Shown: positions 23,030-33,169, counted from the stretch's first letter. The stretch: 64,000 nucleotides of DNA from Terracoccus sp. 273MFTsu3.1 (GCF_000383675.1 NZ_KB911829.1:1-64000); one strand, 5' to 3'. The notes: a model not told the origin generated them from the letters alone. Translations and numbers: made by a program.

Positions 23030-23434
23030 ATGGCAGGCAAGGGCAAGCTCGTCACCCAGACCGTCAAGCTCGGCATCAAGTACGGCCCCCAGATCTGGGT
23101 GGCCACCCAGGCGCTGCGCGAGCCGGCCAAGGAGGCCGCCAACAAGGCGATCTCGAGCGAGCGCGCCCGTCGTCAGGCGATGGCGCACGCGAAGTCGCTC
23201 GCCGACGGCAGCATCCTCAAGGTCTACAAGGGCGACGTGGCCCACTGGGTCGTCTTCAGCGGCGACGAGGCGGTCGGCGTCCATCCCGAGACCGACATGC
23301 TGCTCTCGACCCTCGTCGAACGGGCCGACCTGACGAAGCGCATCCGGCCCGACGACAAGGTCAAGGCCACCGACCGCGCCAAGGACGCCGCCACCGCGGC
23401 GCTGCGTCGGGCCAAGCCCAACCAGATCAACTGA
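23030..23434 (+). CDS. Conserved small protein of unknown function
   Basis: The protein has 134 residues from ATG 23030 (TGAGGAG lies upstream). It is basic and helical, beginning MAGKGKLVTQTVKLGIKYGP. A compact central segment (LKVYKGDVAHWVVFSGDEAVGVHPETD) looks like a small beta domain, and the lysine/arginine-rich C-terminus could contact nucleic acid. Proteins like this are conserved beside pdxH and citrate synthase in actinobacteria, but I know no function. Confidence 0.6.
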   Translation: MAGKGKLVTQTVKLGIKYGPQIWVATQALREPAKEAANKAISSERARRQAMAHAKSLADGSILKVYKGDVAHWVVFSGDEAVGVHPETDMLLSTLVERADLTKRIRPDDKVKATDRAKDAATAALRRAKPNQIN

Positions 23435-23473
23435 CACCCGCGCCGGGCTCAGGGGGCTGACGCCGACCTGCGC

Positions 23474-24100
23474 TCAGTCGGCGACGACGATCCCGAGCTC
23501 GGCCGCGAACGCGTCGGCGAGGTCGATGACCTGCGGGCGGCTCATGGTCGCGCCCTTGAGCCCGGCGAGACCCACCGGTGAACGGAGCGTGGCCCCCGAG
23601 AGGTCGAGGGCGGCATACCTCCCGCGACCGAAGGTCGGCGACACGAGCGTGCACCCCTCGAAGGTCAGGCCGTCGACGGTCGCCTCCTGGAGGTCGAGCT
23701 CGACGACGACGCAGTCGACGAAGGCGACGTCCTTGAGCCGGGCGCCGCGCAGGTTGAGGAAGTCGACCTTGCCGCCGCGCACCGTGACGTCGCGCCACGT
23801 CGAGCCCCAGGCGGAGACCGCGGCCAGCCGGCACCCCTCGATCGTCGTCTCGACGAGGCTCGCCTCGGCCAGCGTCACGCCGACGCCGCCCACCCGCTCC
23901 CACTCGCACTCCGACCATCGCGAGCCCTCGAGGTGCGCCTCGTCGAGCGTGCCGCCGAGCACCGAGCACTCGAGGAACGAGTGGCCCTCGGCGTGGGCCC
24001 TGGTGAAGTCGGTGCCCTCGAACCGGACGGCGTCGTGATGTTGGTCTCGGGTGGCGAACACGGCGTCACGAAACACGGTCTGGTCGGCGGCTGACGGCAT
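23474..24100 (-). CDS. Pentapeptide-repeat protein
   Basis: The protein has 208 residues. From about residue 25 to 190 it follows the A(D/N)LxX five-residue rhythm: GTDFTRAHAEGHSFLECSVL, LEGSRWSECEW, VTLAEASLVETTIEGCRL, LRGARLKDVAFVDC, LDLSGATLRSPVGL. This folds as a right-handed quadrilateral beta-helix. Some such proteins (MfpA, Qnr) mimic DNA and shield gyrase, but most have no known role. It is a lone gene. Confidence 0.82.
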   Translation of the reverse strand: MPSAADQTVFRDAVFATRDQHHDAVRFEGTDFTRAHAEGHSFLECSVLGGTLDEAHLEGSRWSECEWERVGGVGVTLAEASLVETTIEGCRLAAVSAWGSTWRDVTVRGGKVDFLNLRGARLKDVAFVDCVVVELDLQEATVDGLTFEGCTLVSPTFGRGRYAALDLSGATLRSPVGLAGLKGATMSRPQVIDLADAFAAELGIVVAD

Positions 24101-24193
24101 ACGGTGAGTCTGTCAGCCGGGACCGACGCACGGTCCGCATCCCGGCTGCGGCCTCCACACCGCGGTGGTACCGCCTGCACAGCAAGGACGCAC

Positions 24194-25315
24194 ATGGCAG
24201 ACAGCACGCCCGACCCCGACTTCAAGCCAGGACTCGAGGGCGTCATCGCCTTCGAGTCGACCATCGCCGAGCCGGACAAGGAGGGTGGGGCGCTGCGCTA
24301 CCGCGGCGTCGACATCAACGACCTCGTCGGGCACGTCGACTTCGCCCACGTCTGGGGCCTGCTCGTCGACAACGAGTTCGACCCCGGTCTGCCGCCGGCC
24401 GAGCCCTATCCGCTGCCCGTGCACACCGGGGACGTACGCGTCGACGTCCAGTCCGCGCTCGCCATGCTCGCCCCGGTGTGGGGTTTCAAGCCGACGCTCG
24501 ACATCGACGCCGACGAGGTGCGCGACAACCTCGCCCGCGCCGCGGTCATGGCCCTGTCGTTCGTCGGGCAGTCGGCCCGCGGGCTCGACAAGCCGATGGT
24601 CCCGCAGAGCGAGGTCGACAAGGCCCGCACCATCACCGAGCGCTTCATGATCCGCTGGCGCGGCGAGCCCGACCCCAAGCACGTCGAGGCCGTCGACGCC
24701 TACTGGGTCTCCGCCGCCGAGCACGGCATGAACGCCTCGACGTTCACCGCCCGCGTCATCACCTCGACCGGTGCCGACGTCGCCGCCGCGCTCTCGGGCG
24801 CCGTCGGGGCGATGTCCGGTCCGCTCCACGGTGGTGCGCCCTCGCGCGTGCTCCACATGCTCGACGGTGTCGAGCAGCAGGGCGATGCCACGGCCTACGT
24901 CAAGGGCGTCCTCGACAAGGGCGAGCGCCTCATGGGCTTCGGCCACCGCGTCTACCGCGCCGAGGACCCGCGCGCCCGCGTGCTGCGCTCGGCCTGCGAG
25001 CGCCTCGGTGCACCGCGCTACGAGGCAGCCGCCGCCCTCGAGAAGGCCGCCCTCGACGAGCTGCACGCCCGCCGACCCGACCGGGTGCTCGCGACGAACG
25101 TGGAGTTCTGGGCCGCCGTCATCCTCGACTTCGCCGAGGTCCCGCCGTCGATGTTCACGCCGATGTTCACGTGTGCGCGCACGGCCGGCTGGTCCGCGCA
25201 CATCCTCGAGCAGAAGCAGACCGGCCGGCTCATCCGCCCGTCCTCGCGCTACATCGGTGAGGGTCCGCGCAAGCCCGAGGACGTCGCCGGCTGGACGCCC
25301 GACATCTCGCACTGA
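24194..25315 (+). CDS. Citrate synthase 2
   Basis: The protein has 373 residues from ATG 24194, the length of the short type II-like citrate synthase 2 of actinobacteria. The catalytic residues are visible: His in GPLHGGAPSRVL, His in MGFGHRVYRAEDPR, and Asp in the VEFWAAVILDFAEVP helix. It condenses oxaloacetate with acetyl-CoA at the entry of the TCA cycle; a methylcitrate synthase role is an alternative for this subfamily. The N-terminus GLEGVIAFESTIAEPDKEGG is typical. Confidence 0.92.
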   Translation: MADSTPDPDFKPGLEGVIAFESTIAEPDKEGGALRYRGVDINDLVGHVDFAHVWGLLVDNEFDPGLPPAEPYPLPVHTGDVRVDVQSALAMLAPVWGFKPTLDIDADEVRDNLARAAVMALSFVGQSARGLDKPMVPQSEVDKARTITERFMIRWRGEPDPKHVEAVDAYWVSAAEHGMNASTFTARVITSTGADVAAALSGAVGAMSGPLHGGAPSRVLHMLDGVEQQGDATAYVKGVLDKGERLMGFGHRVYRAEDPRARVLRSACERLGAPRYEAAAALEKAALDELHARRPDRVLATNVEFWAAVILDFAEVPPSMFTPMFTCARTAGWSAHILEQKQTGRLIRPSSRYIGEGPRKPEDVAGWTPDISH

Positions 25316-25450
25316 CCGCCCGGCGACACGTCGTCTCCCGGCACCCGACCTGGGCCGTATGCCGGGAAGGTCCCTTTCGACGCGCGTGCCCGCAGGCTCG
25401 CGCGTAGCCTCGCGAGCAGAGCCAGCAGGTCACCGAGTCGGGGAGTCAGC

Positions 25451-27454
25451 ATGGTGCAGCGACTGCGAGTCCGAGGATCGATCGCCCTGGTGGGCGCCCT
25501 GGTCGCGGGAGGTGCGCTCGCCGTCCAGCCCACGCCCACGGCCGAGGCGGCGCCGACGCTCCAGGTGACGACGGTCGTGTCGGGGCTCAGCTACCCGTGG
25601 GACATCACGTGGGTCGGCGACCTCATGCTCTACGACCTGCGCGCCGGCCAGGTCTGGAGCAAGCGAGGGAGCAACGCTCCTCGCCGCGTCGCCATCTCGG
25701 GCTTCCCCTCGCTCTACGTCAACAGCGAGGGTGGCCTGCTCGGCATGGTCTCCGACCCCGCCGCGGCGACGAACAAGCGCTTCTACACCTGCCAGGCCGT
25801 CCGCAACTCGGCGGGCAACCCGCTCGACGTGCGCGTCCTGCGCTGGCGACTGACCGGCGACACCACCGCGGTCTCCGACGGGTCGCCGGTCGTCACCGGG
25901 CTGCCCGTGACGAGCGGTCGCCACTCCGGCTGCCGGCTGCGCTTCGGCAGTGACGGAAAGCTCTACGTCGGCACCGGCGACGCGGCCACGGGCACCAACC
26001 CGCAGAACCTCGGCTCGCTCGGCGGCAAGGTGCTCCGGGTCAACGCCAACGGCACGATCCCGACCGACAACCCCTTCTACTCCCGCGGCGGCAACGCCCG
26101 CTACATCTGGAACTACGGGCACCGCAACATCCAGGGACTCGCCGTGCGGCCCGGCACGACCGAGCTGTGGTCGGCCGAGCACGGCACGAGCCGCGACGAC
26201 GAGATCAACCTCTCGGTCCGCGGCGGCAACTACGGCTGGGACCCCGTGCCCGGCTACGACGAGACGACCCCGATGACCGACCTCGGCAAGTTCCCGAGCG
26301 CCCGCGTCGCCATGTGGTCCTCGGGCGACCCGACCGTGGCGACGAGCGGGGCCACCTTCCTGCGCGGCTCGGCCTGGGGTGAGTGGCAGGGTGCTCTCGC
26401 CGTCGGCCTGCTCAAGGGCCAGGGCATCTACCTCATGCGCTTCAACCCGTCCCCCACGACGACGCGCCCCGCGACGGTGACCCGGATGGCGGTCGCCCAG
26501 GGCTACGGCCGCATCCGTGCCGTGCAGCTCGGCCCGGACGGGGCGCTGTGGTTCACGACCTCAAACGGCACCGACGACAAGATCGTCCGCATCACCCCGA
26601 AGGCCACCGTCCCTCGCCGGTCCGGCGGCAGCCTGATCTCGCCCGTCGGCGTCACCGCCGCGCGCACCGGCTCGCAGGTCACGACCTTCATCCGCGGCAC
26701 CAACGACGCCGTCTCGTTCAAGCGCAGCACCAACGACGGGGCCTCGTGGGGGTCCTGGATCTCGGCCGGCGTCACCTCCACCGATGCACCGTCCGCCACG
26801 AGCTCACGCTCCGGACGCGTCGACCTCTTCACCCGCAACAGCGCGAGGCAGCTCGTCCACACGTGGTACCAGGACGGCATACGCAAGGGGTCGACCAACC
26901 TCGGCGGGACCGTCGTCGCCCAGCACGGGGCCTCGCTCGGCAACGGCACGATGGACGTCTTCGCCGTCGCGACCACCGGATCGGCCTGGCGCAAGCACTT
27001 CGACGGCACGCGGTGGAGCGGCTGGATCTCGACGGGCGGGGTCTTCACGTCGGGCCTGTCCGCGTCGGCGAACCCCGCGAGCGGTGGCCTCCTCGTGACG
27101 GGCCGCGGCACCAACGGCGCGACCTACGAGCGCACCTTCTACCCCACGACGGCGACGAGCAGCTGGGTCCAGCGCGGCGACAACCTCGCAGCGTGGTCCG
27201 ACCGCGCCCTCGGCGACGTCTGGCCCGGGCGGGCGCTCGTCGCCGTCGGCAACGGGGTCGACGGTCGCGCGGTCGTCCAGCGCGGGAGCCTCCTCGTCGG
27301 GACGGCCCAGGCCTTCACGTCCGCGCCCGACGTCGTGACGCGCGCCGATGGGACCTTCCTGCTCTTCGGCCGTGGCTCGGGTGGCGAGCTGCGGGTCTAC
27401 GACGGGCGGGTCGGCGCCTTCACGAGCACGTCGCTCGGCGGCATCGTCCGCTGA
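25451..27454 (+). CDS. Secreted PQQ-type glucose/sorbosone dehydrogenase with C-terminal propeller domain
   Basis: The protein has 667 residues. A signal peptide (to about residue 37, AEA-AP) precedes a GSDH six-bladed propeller (~40-390): VVSGLSYPWDITWVGD, EGGLLGMVSDP, GRHSGCRLRFGSDGKLYVGT, RNIQGLAVRP, SAEHGTSRDDEINLSVRGGN, then the last blade GPDGALWFTTSNGTDDKIVR. It may oxidise sugars or related compounds outside the membrane with PQQ or a similar quinone. Residues ~395-667 hold repeated units of the form FxRGTNDAVSFKRSTND/WxSWIS, a PLL-like or tectonin-like lectin propeller that could bind glycans. No pqq genes are in the window. Confidence 0.82.
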   Translation: MVQRLRVRGSIALVGALVAGGALAVQPTPTAEAAPTLQVTTVVSGLSYPWDITWVGDLMLYDLRAGQVWSKRGSNAPRRVAISGFPSLYVNSEGGLLGMVSDPAAATNKRFYTCQAVRNSAGNPLDVRVLRWRLTGDTTAVSDGSPVVTGLPVTSGRHSGCRLRFGSDGKLYVGTGDAATGTNPQNLGSLGGKVLRVNANGTIPTDNPFYSRGGNARYIWNYGHRNIQGLAVRPGTTELWSAEHGTSRDDEINLSVRGGNYGWDPVPGYDETTPMTDLGKFPSARVAMWSSGDPTVATSGATFLRGSAWGEWQGALAVGLLKGQGIYLMRFNPSPTTTRPATVTRMAVAQGYGRIRAVQLGPDGALWFTTSNGTDDKIVRITPKATVPRRSGGSLISPVGVTAARTGSQVTTFIRGTNDAVSFKRSTNDGASWGSWISAGVTSTDAPSATSSRSGRVDLFTRNSARQLVHTWYQDGIRKGSTNLGGTVVAQHGASLGNGTMDVFAVATTGSAWRKHFDGTRWSGWISTGGVFTSGLSASANPASGGLLVTGRGTNGATYERTFYPTTATSSWVQRGDNLAAWSDRALGDVWPGRALVAVGNGVDGRAVVQRGSLLVGTAQAFTSAPDVVTRADGTFLLFGRGSGGELRVYDGRVGAFTSTSLGGIVR

Positions 27455-27458
27455 CACC

Positions 27459-27471
27459 CACCGGGCCGGTG
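27459..27471 (+). terminator. Short hairpin after the sugar dehydrogenase
   Basis: CACCGG-G-CCGGTG is a 6-bp inverted repeat starting 5 bases after the stop. The rest of the 277-base gap before serC shows only GC-rich short repeats and no gene. Confidence 0.4.
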
Positions 27472-27659
27472 CCCACCACCTTTGCGTGCCGGCCTCCTGG
27501 GTGCACGCTCGCGCCTGGGGTGCGTGTTCCACCGCGCACTCCTGGTGCGGGGGCGCAGCCCCGACGCACCGCGCACCCCGACCGCACGCCGTGTGGGCGT
27601 CCACACATCGAGCAGCGATGTCCAAGGGGTGGGCAGGTGGGGTTGAATGTCAGCGGTGA

Positions 27660-28874
<1,215 letters not shown>

Positions 28875-28893
28875 CCGACCGCACGCGTCCCCC

Positions 28894-28928
28894 GAGGGCC
28901 AGCTCCCGTATGCCGGGTGCTGGCCCTC
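28894..28928 (+). terminator. serC terminator
   Basis: GAGGGCCAGC (28894-28903) and GCTGGCCCTC (28919-28928) form a perfect 10-bp stem. The 15-base loop is built around CCC-GTATGCC-GGG, so the genome-wide word GTATGCCG sits at its tip. Confidence 0.75.
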
Positions 28929-29026
28929 CGCGCGAACGCCGCCGTCCGCGCGTGACCTTTGGGTACGTCCCTCGTTGATCCCAGCAGACCGCCAAAGGGG
29001 GCGGCTGTCGCATCCGAGGAGTCACC

Positions 29027-30370
29027 ATGGTCCGCATCGTCCGCGCAGGCACCACCGCGCGCCGGGTCGCTGCAGCCGTGCCGGTCATCGCCCTGACGAC
29101 CGCCGGCATCGCGTTCGCCGCCACCCGCGGCGGCGACACCGTCGCCCCGACGTCGGCGATCACCGTGCCCGACCAGGCCATCACCCAGGGCAGCCCGCTC
29201 TACCCGGAGGCCGGTCCGGCGCCCGCGCCGATGCAGCTGCCCCCGATCTACCAGACCTTCACCCAGGACTACGCCCGCGTGAACGTGGCCGGGCCGGCCA
29301 AGGGCGCGATCACGGCCATCAACTCGCTCGCGCCGGTCCGCCTGGACGCGAACGGCATACCCGCGGTGGCCGTCACGGCCTACCAGCGCGCAGCCGGCGT
29401 CCTCGGCAGCATCAAGCCCGGCTGCGGCATCGACTGGGCCCTGCTCGGAGCCATCGGACGCGTCGAAAGCAACCACGCCCGCTTCGGTGGCAACGTCCTC
29501 GACGCGAGCGGCATCGCCCGCCCCGGCATCATCGGCATCCCGCTCGACGGGTCACGCGGCACGGCCCGCATCACCGACACCGACGGCGGTGCGCTCGATC
29601 GCGACACCACCTACGACCGCGCCGTCGGCCCGATGCAGTTCATCCCGACGTCGTGGTCCATGGCCGGCCGTGACGGTGACGGCGACGGCGTCGCCAACCC
29701 GCAGAGCCTCACCGACGCGGTCACCGGTGCCGGCGTGCTGCTCTGCTCGGGCGGCACCGACCTGCGCCGGCCCGGTGCGGCCTATGACGCCGTGCTGCGC
29801 TACAACCACTCCGACTCCTACGCGCGCACGGTGCTGTCCATCGCCGACGCCTACCGCCGCGGCGTGACCGTGGTCCCGATGAGCGCGATCCCCGCTGCCC
29901 GCCCCGCTCAAGGGAGTGGCTCGGCCACCCCCGAGGGCTCGGGCTTCGCGTATGCCGGTTCGCCGGCTCCCCGTTCGACGGCTTCGCCGAGCGCACGCCC
30001 CACACCGAGCTCCTCGGCGAAGCCGTCACCCGCACCCTCCAGCACGTCGAAGCCCGCGCCGTCACCGAAGCCGGCGTCGCCCAAGCCGGCCCCGAAGCCG
30101 AAGCCCGGCGCCCCTCACCTGCCGATCCCGCTGCCGTCGGTCCCCGGCGTCCCACTGCCGTCGGTCACGGTGCCGCTGCCGTCCGTGCCGAAGGTGCCCG
30201 TGCCGACGCTGCCGGCAGAGATCGTGCGGCTGCTCGCCCTGCCCCACCTGCCGCTGCTCAGCGGCGACCCCAAGGACCTCGTCCGGGTGCTCGACCCGCT
30301 GACCGCCAAGGTCGTCTGCGTCCTCGACGCCAAGGTCGTGACGTGTCCCGCCGGAGGTCTGCTCGGCTGA
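29027..30370 (+). CDS. Secreted lytic transglycosylase
   Basis: The protein has 447 residues. A signal peptide or anchor (RRVAAAVPVIALTTAGIAFA) precedes an MltB/SLT-like domain (~105-290): CGIDWALLGAIGRVESNHAR with the catalytic Glu, then AVGPMQFIPTSWSMAGRDGD, DAVTGAGVLLCSGG and YNHSDSYARTVL. It should cleave glycan strands of peptidoglycan to anhydro-muropeptides. The rest is an Ala/Pro/Ser/Lys-rich wall-spanning linker, a LPSVPGVPLPSV-type repeat and a short ending with two cysteines. AGGAG lies before the ATG. Confidence 0.87.
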   Translation: MVRIVRAGTTARRVAAAVPVIALTTAGIAFAATRGGDTVAPTSAITVPDQAITQGSPLYPEAGPAPAPMQLPPIYQTFTQDYARVNVAGPAKGAITAINSLAPVRLDANGIPAVAVTAYQRAAGVLGSIKPGCGIDWALLGAIGRVESNHARFGGNVLDASGIARPGIIGIPLDGSRGTARITDTDGGALDRDTTYDRAVGPMQFIPTSWSMAGRDGDGDGVANPQSLTDAVTGAGVLLCSGGTDLRRPGAAYDAVLRYNHSDSYARTVLSIADAYRRGVTVVPMSAIPAARPAQGSGSATPEGSGFAYAGSPAPRSTASPSARPTPSSSAKPSPAPSSTSKPAPSPKPASPKPAPKPKPGAPHLPIPLPSVPGVPLPSVTVPLPSVPKVPVPTLPAEIVRLLALPHLPLLSGDPKDLVRVLDPLTAKVVCVLDAKVVTCPAGGLLG

Positions 30371-30405
30371 TCGACCCCCCGTCGGCCGAGCAGCACCCCT
30401 CACCG

Positions 30406-30438
30406 CGAGAGCGGCCGCCCGTCGGGCGGCCGCTCTCG
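30406..30438. terminator. Bidirectional terminator between transglycosylase and ferritin
   Basis: CGAGAGCGGCCGCCC-GTC-GGGCGGCCGCTCTCG: a perfect 15-bp stem with a 3-base loop, between the convergent ends at 30370 and 30483. Confidence 0.82.
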
Positions 30439-30482
30439 TCGTGTCCGCGGCAGGCGTCAGCCGCGCGCGCCGGGACGACCGG

Positions 30483-31013
30483 TCAGGCGCCGGCGCCCGC
30501 GATGGGCGGGGCGGAGGCGTCGGCCTCCTCGCTGCTGGCCTCGCGGCGGAGGTACTCCTCGATGTTCTCGACGTCGGCCCGGTTGCGCCGGACGACGGTC
30601 AGCAGGTCGGACATCGAGCTGACCTCCTCGACCTGCTCCTTGATGAACCACTGCATGAACTGGTCCGACGCGAAGTCGTGCTCCTCGCGGGCGACGGCGG
30701 TCAGCGCGTTGATCTGGTCGGTGACGCGCTTCTCCTGGGCCAGGGCCAGCTCGACGGGCTCGACGATGTCGGCGAAGGTGTTGGTCGGCGCGGCCACGCC
30801 CGGGATCGCCACGGTCGAGTCGGTGTCCAGGAGGTACTGGACCATCATCATCGCGTGGTCGCGCTCCTCGACCGCCTGGCGGTAGAAGAGCGCTGCCATC
30901 TGAGGCATCGTCAGGTTGTCGTAGTAGACCGCGATCGCGACGTACTGCTGGTGGGCGGCGTACTCGTGGCCGATCTGCTCGTTGAGCAGGTCGACGAACC
31001 TCTGGGCGGCCAT
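30483..31013 (-). CDS. Ferritin
   Basis: The protein has 176 residues from ATG 31013, with GGAGGA upstream. The four-helix bundle carries the ferroxidase ligands: E in LLNEQIGHEYAAHQQYVA, E and H in FYRQAVEERDHAMMMVQYLL, later E and Q in VAREEHDFASDQFMQWFIKE. No haem-ligand Met is evident, so this is ferritin (BfrB/Ftn type) rather than bacterioferritin. It stores iron as a 24-mer. I see no clear iron box in front of it. Confidence 0.9.
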   Translation of the reverse strand: MAAQRFVDLLNEQIGHEYAAHQQYVAIAVYYDNLTMPQMAALFYRQAVEERDHAMMMVQYLLDTDSTVAIPGVAAPTNTFADIVEPVELALAQEKRVTDQINALTAVAREEHDFASDQFMQWFIKEQVEEVSSMSDLLTVVRRNRADVENIEEYLRREASSEEADASAPPIAGAGA

Positions 31014-31151
31014 GGTGGCTCCTCCGCACTGGTCTCGACGGGTGGGGCAGACGCCCATCCTAGGGAGGCGGTCCGGTCCCGACGGCGCCCGCCCACACGT
31101 CGGGCCACACCCCGAGCGGGAGCCGGACCGGGTCGAACCCTGCCCGACGGG

Positions 31152-31241
31152 TCAGCGGTTGACGAACGCGGCGATGACGGCGATCGCGATGAAGAGCACG
31201 AGCGCCGCGACCGTGATCCGGTGGCGGAACTTGAAGTTCAC
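31152..31241 (-). CDS. 29-residue membrane microprotein (MFS partner?)
   Basis: GTG 31241 overlaps the TGA of the MFS gene in a GTGA junction. The product has a short basic start (FKFRHR) followed by one hydrophobic helix (ITVAALVLFIAIAVIAAFV) and ends at 31152. The coupled start, basic-then-hydrophobic layout and position at the end of a transporter operon suggest a real single-pass microprotein that may associate with the transporter. Confidence 0.6.
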   Translation of the reverse strand: MNFKFRHRITVAALVLFIAIAVIAAFVNR

Positions 31242-32524
31242 TTGGTCACCTCGGGGGCCGACGGCACCACCGAGGCGAGCTGGATCCGGAGTCGGGGGCG
31301 CCGCTGGGTCTGGATGGTCACCGCGACATTCTGCCGACGTGCGACCCAGAGTCCAACCGCTGCGAGGCTGAGGCCCACCGCGACGGTGCCGATGGCGATC
31401 GTCCAGCGGGGTCCCCAGACGTCCCCGATCCACCCGATGACGGGCGCACCGATGGGCGTGCCACCCATGAAGATCGCCATGTAGAGGGCCATGACCCGTC
31501 CTCGCATCACGGGATCGACGCTGACCTGGACCATGGCGTTGGCCGTGGTGAGCGCGGTCAGGGCGGCGAGGCCCGTCGGCACGAGGAAGACAGCGAACAT
31601 GACGTAGTTCGGGGCCGTCGAGAGGAAGGCCGTCGACACCGTGAAGCCGGCGAGGGCGACGAGGAGGACCCGCATCCGGGGCCTGGCGCGACGGGCGGAG
31701 AGCAGGGCCGCGGTGAGCGAACCGATGGCCATGATCGAGCCGAGCAGGCCGTACTCCCCCGGCCCCTTGTCGAAGACCTTGGTGGCCATGAGCGCCATCG
31801 TCAGCTGGAAGTTCATCCCGAAGGTCCCGAGGACGAAGACGAGCGCCATGATGAGCACGAGGTCGGGCCGTCCCCTGACGTAGCGCAGTCCCTCACGGAT
31901 CTGCCCCTTGCCTCGGGCCCGGGGCGACGGCGTCAGCAGGCTGGTGTTCATCCGCAGGAGCGCCACGAGCACGAAGACGAAGGTCGCGGCGTTCACGTAG
32001 AGCGCGGGCGCGATGCCGAACCAGGCGATGACGAGCCCGGCGACGGCCGGCCCGACGAGGCGGCCGAGGTTGAACGAGGCGCTGTTGAGCGCGACGGCGT
32101 TGGGCAGGTGCGCGGTGTCGACCATCTCCGAGACGAACGTCTGCCGGGCCGGGTTGTCGACCGCCGTCGCGACTCCCTGGAGGAAGGCGAGGGCGTAGAC
32201 GTGCCACAGCTCGACGACCCCGGCCGCCGTGAGCACGGCGAGCAGCAGGGCGGTGACGAGCAGCGCCGTCTGGGTGAGGAAGAGGATGCGCCGCTTGGGG
32301 AAGCGGTCGACGAGCATCCCCGCGAACGGGGCGAGGATGAGGAAGGGCAGGAACTGCAGTCCCGTGACGATGCCGAGCGCCGTCGACGAGTGGTCGGTGA
32401 GGACCGTGAGGACGAGCCAGTCCTGTGCGACGCGCCCCATCCACGTGCCGACGTTGGAGACGATCGCGCCGGAGGCGTAGATGCGGTAGTTCGGGATGGA
32501 GAGGGAGTGGAAGGTGGGGCTCAT
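31238..32524 (-). CDS. MFS exporter (EntS/MFS_3 type)
   Basis: The protein has 428 residues from ATG 32524. It starts YRIYASGAIVSNVGTWMGRVAQDWLVL, the usual opening of MFS_3/EntS-like exporters, with GMLVDRFPKRRIL in loop 2-3 and NLGRLVGPAVAGLVIAWFG. About 12 helices. Probably exports a siderophore, drug or metabolite. The ATG overlaps the stop of the marR gene by four bases, so MarR very likely controls it. Confidence 0.85.
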   Translation of the reverse strand: MSPTFHSLSIPNYRIYASGAIVSNVGTWMGRVAQDWLVLTVLTDHSSTALGIVTGLQFLPFLILAPFAGMLVDRFPKRRILFLTQTALLVTALLLAVLTAAGVVELWHVYALAFLQGVATAVDNPARQTFVSEMVDTAHLPNAVALNSASFNLGRLVGPAVAGLVIAWFGIAPALYVNAATFVFVLVALLRMNTSLLTPSPRARGKGQIREGLRYVRGRPDLVLIMALVFVLGTFGMNFQLTMALMATKVFDKGPGEYGLLGSIMAIGSLTAALLSARRARPRMRVLLVALAGFTVSTAFLSTAPNYVMFAVFLVPTGLAALTALTTANAMVQVSVDPVMRGRVMALYMAIFMGGTPIGAPVIGWIGDVWGPRWTIAIGTVAVGLSLAAVGLWVARRQNVAVTIQTQRRPRLRIQLASVVPSAPEVTK

Positions 32525-32970
32525 TCGCTGGCCACCTTGGCCAGCACGGCGGCGGCCCGCTGGAGCAGCTCGCGCTCGTCGTCGGTGAGCTGCTCGAAGC
32601 GCGAGAGCATCCACTCGTCGCGGTGCTTCCGGATCCGCTTGAGCGCCTTGCGGCCCTCGGGGGTCAGCGACAGGATCACCTGTCGGCCGTCGGTGGGGTC
32701 GTCAGCCCGGGCGACGTAGCCGCGCTCGACGAGCATGTTGGTCGTGCGCTTCATGCTCGGGGCTGACACGCGCTCGATGTCGGCGAGCTCGCTGTTGGTG
32801 CGAGCCGTGGACTCGAGCCGGCACAGGACGGAGAACTGGTGCGGGGGCAGCTCACGGTCGGACTCGAAACGGACTCGCCGCGAGATGCGCATGCAGGCGA
32901 GTCGGATGTCGTTGGAGAGCGAGACGAGCTCGGCTCTGGAGAGCCGGATGGTCGGAGTCTTGGCAGTCAA
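32521..32970 (-). CDS. MarR-family regulator
   Basis: The protein has 149 residues from TTG 32970. The winged helix is at ~45-110: LPPHQFSVLCRLE, NSELADIERVSAPSMKRTTN for the recognition helix, then the wing ARADDPTDGRQVILSLTPEG. First gene of the marR-MFS-microprotein operon; probably represses it until a small phenolic or similar ligand binds. A TTAGCC/GGCTAA inverted repeat lies 34-59 bases upstream. Confidence 0.87.
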   Translation of the reverse strand: MTAKTPTIRLSRAELVSLSNDIRLACMRISRRVRFESDRELPPHQFSVLCRLESTARTNSELADIERVSAPSMKRTTNMLVERGYVARADDPTDGRQVILSLTPEGRKALKRIRKHRDEWMLSRFEQLTDDERELLQRAAAVLAKVASE

Positions 32971-33003
32971 GGGCGGATCCTCGGAAGTGCAGTCTGGTGA
33001 TAC

Positions 33004-33029
33004 TTAGCCTAACTCATTACCTCGGCTAA
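33004..33029 (-). promoter_or_regulatory. Operator candidate upstream of marR
   Basis: TTAGCC (33004-33009) and GGCTAA (33024-33029) are inverted with 14 bases between. The left half also reads TTAGCCTAA, a 9-base near-palindrome identical to the core of DtxR/IdeR iron boxes. So it could be a MarR operator or an IdeR site; the sequence alone does not decide. Confidence 0.45.
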
Positions 33030-33080
33030 CCATTCCCAAGGTTGGACAGACCGGGCACACCGAGCCCTCCACCTGACGCG

Positions 33081-33114
33081 TGAAGGCCCCCTCCCGAGCG
33101 GGAGGGGGCCTTCA
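33081..33114 (-). terminator. Terminator of the NCS2 permease gene
   Basis: TGAAGGCCCCCTCCC-GAGC-GGGAGGGGGCCTTCA: perfect 15-bp stem, 4-base loop, located about 55 bases after the minus-strand stop at 33170. A GGCATAC word follows immediately at 33116. Confidence 0.8.
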
Positions 33115-33169
33115 CGGCATACGTGCTCTGGTGTTGTTTGGAGCGAACCGCCTTGTACGGCAGCGTCAC

